Shown: in pieces, positions 57,688 through 64,000 of the stretch | How positions within the stretch are numbered: the stretch's first letter is position 1 | How the letters are laid out: every line of letters starts with the position of its first letter | Origin: Cannabis sativa | Lineage: Eukaryota > Streptophyta > Magnoliopsida > Rosales > Cannabaceae | NCBI RefSeq assembly: GCF_029168945.1 | Contig: NC_083601.1 | Coordinates: 17,388,160-17,452,159 of the forward strand | Length of the DNA: 64,000 nt | Direction of reading: 5' to 3' | The notes under the pieces: generated by a model | What the model saw: the letters and a program-made list of their open reading frames with translations, nothing else | Database searches by the model: none | What the model was told of the DNA's origin: nothing | Program-made: the position numbers and the translations under genes

Positions 57688-59619
57688 TTGAAAAACTACC
57701 CCTTAAGGCATGTTCTGGCAAAACCAGAAACATCGGGGAGGTTATTGAAGTGGGCGATGGAGTTGAGTCAATTCGACATCAAGTATAAACCAAGAACTAC
57801 GATCAAGGGGCAAGCCCTAGCAGATTTTACCCTTGAATTCCCCAGCACCGAGGTAGCGGTCATAGATGACAAAAGTGACATCGCTATAGCAAATAGAGAA
57901 CTGTGGACACTGTACGTCGACGGAGCCTCAAATAGCGAAGGTTCTGGTAGCGGAGTTTTATTAATCAGTCCCAATAATTTTAAGGTACATGCTGCTCTAC
58001 GTTTTGAATTTTCTGCATCTAACAATGAATCCGAGTACGAGGCATTAATCGCAGGATTGAAACTCGCTATTGAGATGAAAGTCGAGTATCTTCAGGCTTT
58101 TAGCGACTCCCAAATCGTGGTGTGTCAGGTGAATGGAGAATATCTGGCAAGAGGCGGGAGATTGGTTAAATATTTAGCCATTGTATGCGAGCTAATGCAG
58201 AAATTCAAAACAGTAATTGTGTCTCGAATACCGCATGCTCAAAATTCACACGCAGACGCATTGGCCCGTTTGGCCTCAACCAGAGAAGCCGAATTGCTCG
58301 ATGTAATTCCGGTAGATGTGTTAGCTCACCCAACTATAAATCGTGAAATGATCATGGAGATAGATACCGTTCAGGAGGTCACCTGGATTACTCCTATCGT
58401 CACATATTTGGAAAAGGGTCTATTGCCCGATGACAAAATAGAAGCAAGAAAGCTGCGACAGCGAGCCGCCCGTTATGTAATATATGATCAAAGGCTGTAT
58501 CGCAGAAGTTTTAGTCAACCACTACTCAAATGCATCAGCGGGGAAGATTGTGATTATATACTTCGTGAGGTACACAGGGGGATTTGTGGTAATCATACCA
58601 GAGGTAACTCCCTTGCATTAAAAATCCTGCGACAAGGGTATTACTGGCCAACCTTGCGACAAGATGCTCTCGCATTTGCAAAGAAATGTGACAGGTGCCA
58701 GCGAATAGCCACGTATACCCACCAACCTCAGACTAACCTCCATTCTATCACAAGTCCATGGCCCTTTGCAGTATGGGGAATTGACTTAATAGGCGAGCTA
58801 CCTAATTGGAAAGGTGGAGTCAAATATGCGGTAGTCGCAGTAGATTACTTCACGAAATGGGCTGAAGCCAAAGCACTCGCAACTATCACAACAACTAAAA
58901 TGCGCGAGTTTGTCTATAACTCCATAATTTGTCGATTTGGTATTCCATACAAACTCATTTTAGACAATGGCAAACAGTTCGATTGTAAAGAGATGCGACA
59001 ACTATGTGACGATCTAGGAATCAAAAAGGCATTCTCCGCAGTTGCTTACCCGCAAAGCAACGGACAGACTGAAGCTGTTAACAAAATAATAAAACACACC
59101 ATTAAAGGGAGACTAGAAGAACGCAAAGGGACTTGGCCAGACGAGTTACCGCAAGTCCTGTGGTCTTATAATACAACTCCTCGGTCCACAATTGGCGAAA
59201 AACCCTTCTCGCTTTCCTACGGGTGCGAGGCCATGGTGCCAGTTGAAATTGGGGCAGGTTCCCTACGCAGAGATGTTTTCAGCATCTCGCAGAACGAAGA
59301 GAAGCAGTCACTCTACCTTAATCTTCTGGAAGAAAAACGCGATCAAGCGCACTTAAAAAATGCGGCTTACCAGCAGAGAACTGCAAGATACTTTAACTCT
59401 ACGGTAAAAGTAAAAGTCTTGCGAGCAGGAGACTTGGTCCTTAGAAGAGTAATGCCAAATACCAAGAACCCAACGCATGGGGTCTTTGGAGATAATTGGG
59501 AAGGACCATATCTCATCGCGGAAAAAATAGGTGACACCACATACCGACTCGCAGCACTCGATGGTACTGCGATTCCACGAGCTTGGAATGGCGAAAGCTT
59601 AAAATTATATTATCAATAG
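57688..59619 (+). CDS. pol: Element A archaeal-type RNase H and integrase (643 codons open)
   Basis: The longest ORF in the window. RNase H: LYVDGASNSEG (Asp at 57919), SEYEALIAGL, SDSQIVV and HADALARLA supply the Asp-Glu-Asp-Asp set. Integrase: zinc-binding EVHRGICGNH ... CDRCQ (about 58570-58700); core Asp in WGIDLIGELP, Asp in LDNGKQF, Glu in NGQTEAVNK; C-terminal GDLVLRRVMPN and WEGPYLIAEKIG; end AWNGESLKLYYQ. All catalytic residues are present. The stated start (MKNYPLRHVLAKPE) is internal to the polyprotein, not a true initiation site. The antisense gene converges from the right. Confidence 0.92.
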   Translation: MKNYPLRHVLAKPETSGRLLKWAMELSQFDIKYKPRTTIKGQALADFTLEFPSTEVAVIDDKSDIAIANRELWTLYVDGASNSEGSGSGVLLISPNNFKVHAALRFEFSASNNESEYEALIAGLKLAIEMKVEYLQAFSDSQIVVCQVNGEYLARGGRLVKYLAIVCELMQKFKTVIVSRIPHAQNSHADALARLASTREAELLDVIPVDVLAHPTINREMIMEIDTVQEVTWITPIVTYLEKGLLPDDKIEARKLRQRAARYVIYDQRLYRRSFSQPLLKCISGEDCDYILREVHRGICGNHTRGNSLALKILRQGYYWPTLRQDALAFAKKCDRCQRIATYTHQPQTNLHSITSPWPFAVWGIDLIGELPNWKGGVKYAVVAVDYFTKWAEAKALATITTTKMREFVYNSIICRFGIPYKLILDNGKQFDCKEMRQLCDDLGIKKAFSAVAYPQSNGQTEAVNKIIKHTIKGRLEERKGTWPDELPQVLWSYNTTPRSTIGEKPFSLSYGCEAMVPVEIGAGSLRRDVFSISQNEEKQSLYLNLLEEKRDQAHLKNAAYQQRTARYFNSTVKVKVLRAGDLVLRRVMPNTKNPTHGVFGDNWEGPYLIAEKIGDTTYRLAALDGTAIPRAWNGESLKLYYQ

Positions 59620-59653
59620 TACTCGCATTATTAAATTATGTTCGCTTTGTACT

Positions 59654-59694
59654 TATACTTAGACATTTTTTATAAAAAAAAAAGCCTAAGTATA
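59654..59694. terminator. Inverted repeat after A pol stop
   Basis: TATACTTAG/CTAAGTATA arms around an A/T-rich loop, 34 bp past the pol stop. Identical arms in B and C. Confidence 0.5.
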
Positions 59695-59852
59695 GGGGGG
59701 TATATATGCCATAATGTACTATTGATTATATAAAGGAAATGCCTCATATTTGTTAATTCTTCAAGTTTAAACAAATTTTGTCAAGTCTTGTAAGATTTTC
59801 TACTTATTACACCAAGCTGTAATTAAAGTCGAATATATATATATTAAAAAAC

Positions 59853-59969
59853 GCGAGTACCCGTGTACTGCGAAAATGTTAAACATTAATTATCCCCGCG
59901 AGGATATGAATTTGTCCAAAATAAATTGCAAATATTTCTAAGTACAGAGTGCGAGTACCCCTGTACCGT
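59853..59969. repeat. Duplicated GAGTACCC..GTAC motif, element A
   Basis: GCGAGTACCCGTGTACTGC (59853-59871) and GCGAGTACCCCTGTACCGT (59951-59969). Also in this stretch, ATTACACCAAGCTGTAAT (about 59806-59823) forms a small hairpin shared with C (about 2475-2492) and, duplicated and diverged, with B. Confidence 0.55.
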
Positions 59970-60026
59970 ATAAAAAACTAACTAGCCAATTCAAAAGAAA
60001 AATAGTTCAAACATAGAAGAGAAAAG

Positions 60027-62125
60027 TCAAGCATTGGGAGCAGCAGGAGCAGATCCATGCGCGACTTTGCTGACGGCTTCATTCTCGACTTCTTCAGCAT
60101 CCGCAGCCTCAGCCTCCTCGGGAAGATTCCCTCCACTGCCTTGTGTTTGTGTGGGCGACATGGCGCGAAAAGCCTCAGCCATTTCAGCGGCTTCTGCTCC
60201 GAGGATTGAGAAGTCAAAATCTGGAATTTCGGAAAGAGTGGTGTAAATATAGTCAGAAACTGCCTGGTCATACTATTTCTTCCCATTCTCCTTCTCGACC
60301 TCTAAGTCGTGAGACATCTCCTCAATCTTCATCTGAGAGTTCTTGGCCTCGAGCTCGACCTGCTCCTTAGACTTGCAAAGGTCTTCAAGCTCCCTGTCCT
60401 TATCAGCCGCGTCTTGTTTTAGTTTCTTTATGCTCTCCTGGAGTTGAGCATTTTGCCTCTTCAGCAGTTCAACTTCCTTAGAACCAGCGGCAACGACTTT
60501 CATGAACAGAGTCATCGATTGCGAAGCCAACTCCACAGAGCGCGGAACAAGCTCTTCAGAAGGGATCCTCTCCACCTTGGATATGAACTCCTCGCCCACG
60601 AACTTCTCCTGCATAGCCAGAAAATCACGGGCTCGGATAGTTGGCTCAATCATAACTTTCTTGCCTTTGTCTTGTGCGGTCTTAGCCAGCTTCTTGGAAT
60701 AATCCGCGACAAGAGTAGTTATAATGTCGCTCTTCCTCTTCTGGGCAATGACGGGCGATGTCGTCGCTGTTCCACTTTTTGGCTTGCGGTTGAGGATGGG
60801 CGCGGACTTCAAAAAAGTCATCTCTGCGAGGACAAATGAAAGATAAGTATGAATAAATTTCAAGGCACTAGTTTATAACGTGGGATATGTTACCTGAGGC
60901 TGGTCGAGAAGTTTGCTTGGAGAGGCGTTTGTCTATCCGCTCTTGTTGTTTCTCAGATGGTTCCTTGTATACTGGCTCTCTTTGAAGACTTGCGTTCTTT
61001 GGAATCAGCTTGTGTTCTCGCAGCTTAGCAGTCGTACACAATAATCGCCAGTCGCGATCTTGTACCGGAAGGCTCCCGAGAACTTCATCTGTCTCTCTGC
61101 GAGTTGCGTCGAGTGCAGGTCGAGCTGGTCTATCTGCGAAAACAAAAAAGAGCGAGTTAGCATAAGATCTCAAAATAATTCAAAAAATGTCTAAGTTAGA
61201 AAACATGCGACGTACTAGGTCTACGATTAAAATCAGTTCTAATCCCTGGGACTTTGAAGATGTAGAACCACTTTGATTTCCAATCTCCCATATTAGACAC
61301 CATTCCTTCTACCCCATTAATTTCAGAAGTCGCCCATTTGCTAAAGCAATAGAAACCATTATGAAGGCCTATGCTTTTTATATCGTAGAAGTAGCTGAAC
61401 TCTTCTACCGAGGGAGCCCTATGAACGTACTCCATATACATCGCGTAAAAAGCCAGGGTGGTGCGATAACTATTGGGAGTTAGCTGGAAAGGTGATACAT
61501 CATATCGTTGGAGGATAGCCGTGATAAAGGGATGGAAAGGGACTGATACCCCACATCGGAGAATGGGTATTGAGATTACCACATCCTCTGTGGGAATAAT
61601 CGCAGGATTGGTAAAAGGAAGGTGCGTCTTCTGAGTCGGTTTAGGTCGCAAAGAAGCAAGTCGCAGCAGGTTTAGCCTCGTAAAGGTAGTGAGGTCTGAT
61701 TTGGTAACTCTTGAAATCAAATCCTCGCACGAGAAAGGCTCGTTCAGCTGGGCGTCATCGATCGAGTCAGTCCTGCTCCCTTCTACCTCTTCTTCATCCT
61801 CGCCTGATTCGCGACCTGGGGCTGTCCAATCGTCATCCGTCTCCTCGACCTCGACGTCAAGAGCATGCCTCGAATGAATAAGGTAGTCACGGGCTGACAT
61901 CGTAGACTGGCTGTCTCAAATATCGATGGTCCCAGGTTCAGCGAGCTCCTGCACCATTCTCTCGATGTCCGTAGAAGACATCGGACCTAGCTCTATACCT
62001 ACAGTAGGTGCGATCTCCTCTTCTGAAATCGAAGCTGGGAGAAAACTATCTTCCTCCTGGTCCTCGTCACCATCGAATGCGTGGCCTCCCGAGCCAAGCA
62101 GTTGACTATCCGACAGGTCGGTCAT
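60027..62125 (-). pseudogene. Element A antisense gene: PF04195-like domain plus coiled coil, three exons
   Basis: Opposite strand to pol. Exon 1: 62125-61216 (910 nt); intron 1: 61215-61134 (GT..AG, 82 bp); exon 2: 61133-60894; intron 2: 60893-60824 (70 bp, donor CAG|GTAACA, acceptor CTCGCAG); exon 3: 60823-60027. Both introns are phase 1, and the frame is kept across them, giving about 648 codons with two in-frame stops (61916-61918 and 60273-60275). Exon 1 starts MTDLSDSQLL, is acidic, then has FTNPAIIPT, FQLTPNSYRTTLAFYAMY and GLHNGFYCFSKWATSEINGV, GDWKSKWFYIFKV, resembling PF04195. Exon 3 is a long coiled coil ending in an acidic tail. Related genes in B and C. Biochemical role unknown. 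Confidence 0.8.
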
Positions 62126-62325
62126 CTGAAAGATAGAAGATCTTTTCAGCGTGGTGAATGTGTGAAAGCAAAATAAGTGATCTCACCCGCATTAAAACTA
62201 TAAAGTCGCACTTGATAGAATGGTCAGCATCCTTGCGAATACTGACCACCCCATCAATATGCGAGTAGAGATAATACTAAAAATGCGAATAAGTCACGCA
62301 TCCTGGGCCAAGCGATATACCTCCA

Positions 62326-62547
62326 GAAATGGCTGGGAGAAACTCAGTGACTCAAGGGGCATGCGTTCTCAAGCATGACCCTGAAGTTACTGAGGTACTC
62401 CCACCGTTCCGAGAATATCTACTGGCCAAGGAGTATGCTTATTTGAATATTAACGCATGTCGCAAATGGCTGGGTGTATCACAGTATCTCAAGGGGCATA
62501 TAACCGCGTATATGACCATTAGAATCCCGTGACACACCCACCATTTG
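62326..62547. repeat. Two tandem foldback repeats, element A
   Basis: 62326-62409 (arms GAAATGGCTGGGAG..CTCAGTGACT / complement in AGTTACTGAGG..CTCCCACCGTTC) and 62463-62547 (AAATGGCTGGGTGTATCAC / GTGACACACCCACCATTT). They are independent hairpins with related outer arms, between the antisense ATG and its candidate promoter, so they would lie in the antisense 5' leader. Confidence 0.8.
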
Positions 62548-63110
62548 GAAACTCGGTTAATGCTCTCGCGACTTAATTCACAGCATATAAAATCCTAAAG
62601 GATCTAGCCAATAATCAGAAGTAAGTAAATTTTGTCAATGTGCGAGTATTCGAAGTGTTCGTCCGAATACCCGCGAGTATTCAAAGCATGAAACAGTGCC
62701 TATTCAAGTATTTCTTATACAGTATGCGGTTATGCCAATTTACAAGTCATTTTTTATGAAATTACCCAGTTTTTTACCTAAAAAACGTAGTCTCATACAT
62801 ACCCCTTTACAAACGATCATTCTTAAACCCCCTCATGCATGTTAGAAACCCAGAAAACAGTGTTCCCACTCAAACTGAAAACGAAACACAGAGGAGATTC
62901 AAAAACTGACCTTTTGCTTCTAATGAAATTGTTCCCACGATTCGCCCTTGACAGCACTGTAGAATCAACAGAAAATCCACGGAGAGAGGCAAAAAAATTG
63001 GGCAATTTATGGAAGTATTTTTGGTGGTTTCTCTGAAAGAGAAGAAACAAGGAAGTTTAAGAAAGTTAAAGAAAATGAGGGAAAATGGGATTTTTGGTTC
63101 GAATCAGGAA

Positions 63111-63238
63111 GTTTAAATACCCAAATCCCTCATTAATTGGGATCACGACACGTGGCAATTAGAAGGCCTAGGGTCGCCCAATCCAACGGCCAAAGATGAC
63201 ACGCCTACACAGAAACCAAAGAGTTTTGTGACGTGGCA
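63111..63238 (-). promoter_or_regulatory. Candidate antisense promoter, element A
   Basis: Minus-strand TATA-like GTATTTAAAC (63111-63120). Upstream on that strand are the G-box CACGTG (63149-63154) and TGACGTGGCA (63229-63238), both ACGT-core sites of the kind bound by plant bZIP factors. All three elements recur in B and, with one change, in C. If used, it gives an antisense leader of about 950 nt containing both foldbacks. Confidence 0.55.
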
Positions 63239-63380
63239 TCATCAATGCAACAAAGGTAATGATTATAGCCGTCATTTTTTGAAACCCTCGAAGGGACAAC
63301 CAAAGGTCACCTCCTCGTGACAACCTTTCACCTGTCTCTCGAGTAATAGTTTCCTTTTGTGACCGCACCTGTCACATCGC

Positions 63381-63395
63381 GAAACTAGGGGCATG
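63381..63395 (+). other. Element A polypurine tract
   Basis: GAAACTAGGGGCATG immediately before the 3' LTR; identical in B (46496-46510) and C (6043-6057). Confidence 0.75.
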
Positions 63396-64000
63396 TGTTA
63401 TGGTGAGATTTCTCTCACCTAGAAACTCGAGACCAGACCCCTATTTAGAGGACACGTATACTCAGATTTCCCAAAGAAAGCTGAGATGTCCTTGAGGGAC
63501 TCCTCGAAGTTTTAAACCTCGCTTAAGATAGAATCAGCGAGAGGTAGTGAGCATGACCGAAGTCTAATCGCATCCGAGATAAGAGAGTAGATCGCATATA
63601 TCGAATATATGCGATCATCCCCCTCTTGTCCTTATATAAACCAGGAGAACGATTCTCTGTAAATACGGAATGGTCTTAAGAACCTTGCAGCCTTTAGAAT
63701 GCAATATAGACTCGCATGTCTAGGTTCTATCAGCTCCACATGCGATGTCTACAAGAAGCGACTACCTAAGGACACAGACATCCCAAATGTAATAATAACC
63801 CTGCGAGTTTAACATCGAAACATGAACAGTTAACTCGCAAATGCAGAAGACGCATACGTTGATGGACTTAGTAACTGTCATTTATTTATTAATGTTAATG
63901 TTGCTTGGGTTTAATTATTGTAATTCAATGTGTAAATAACGGATTAACAATTAATGCAATCCTTGTATAACCGATTGGACACCTGCTTTGTATATAAAGG
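63396..64000 (+). repeat. Element A 3' LTR, cut by window end
   Basis: The first 605 bp of the LTR, closely matching the 5' LTR (few substitutions), including the 12-bp-arm hairpin at 63590-63616. The window stops exactly at the TATA box (63991-64000), so the rest and the right target duplication are not visible. Confidence 0.93.

Larger units (their letters stand above)
52711..64000 (+). mobile_element. Element A: Tat-type Ty3-gypsy retrotransposon, 3' end outside window
   Basis: 5' LTR 52711-53561, primer site 53564, gag-pol 53620-59619, convergent antisense gene 62125-60027, two foldbacks, antisense promoter, purine tract (63381-63395) and 3' LTR from 63396. By the 5' LTR length the element should end near 64246. 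It is the best-preserved of the three Tat-type copies. Lesions in gag-pol are few: three in-frame stops in gag, a frameshift before RT, and damage between RT and the second RNase H. Confidence 0.95.

Noticed and set aside
59853..59969. tRNA- or snoRNA-like gene in the motif-rich zone
   Set aside because: No cloverleaf, box C/D or A/B box arrangement could be found; only short repeated motifs.

Overview
This is nuclear DNA of a flowering plant, most likely a eudicot. I cannot name the species from sequence alone. Nearly all 64 kb is nested LTR retrotransposons, with plant Ty1-copia and Ty3-gypsy domains, 5-bp target duplications, tRNA-Asp- and tRNA-iMet-type primer sites and GT..AG introns. 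I see no host gene, rRNA, tRNA, organelle insert or CRISPR array. The letters A-H and K are my own labels.

Nesting, left to right. Element E (minus strand, 6930-35447) is an old Tekay/Del-like chromovirus gypsy. It has a wrecked gag-pol at 7051-10900 and a very long 5' LTR (11326-35447) that has served as an insertion platform. Its 3' LTR was split by element C (plus strand, Tat-type gypsy, 621-6929), whose RNase H region was in turn hit by a copia LTR (family K, 1-620). E's 5' LTR carries a truncated K copia (11963 to about 14200), a gag-only Athila-related element D (14369-19565, TSD TACCT), a K solo LTR (21206-23036, TSD GTAAC) and a nearly full-length, decayed SIRE/Maximus-like copia F (minus strand, 24173-35061, TSD ATTTC) with an extra ORF after pol.

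From 35448 to 52710 lies an older locus H with a coiled-coil ORF. It is interrupted by two solo LTRs of one family in opposite orientation: G1 (35511-49250) and G2 (49475-51686, TSD GAAGG). G1 is itself interrupted by element B (35905-47379, TSD ATACT), a Tat-type gypsy with almost identical LTRs. Element A (52711 to beyond 64000) is the best-preserved Tat-type copy, with a 643-codon open RNase H-integrase segment. The window ends at the TATA box of its 3' LTR.

The most unusual biology is shared by A, B and C. Downstream of sense gag-pol each carries a second gene on the opposite strand. In A it has three exons, two short GT..AG introns in consistent phase, a domain resembling the 'putative gypsy type transposon' family (PF04195) and a coiled-coil C-terminal half. 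Upstream of its ATG are two or three tandem ~90-bp foldback sequences, then a conserved candidate antisense promoter (TATA-like GTATTTAAA plus ACGT-core boxes), then the 3' LTR. Between the two converging genes are a conserved 9-bp inverted repeat and a duplicated GAGTACCC..GTAC motif.

A technical caution: inside B, from about 36569 to 46755, bases differ from A and from B's own other LTR in a systematic CAG/CTG to CGG (or base loss) pattern. The block starts and stops inside the two LTRs, so many of B's frameshifts may be consensus errors and B may be intact and young.
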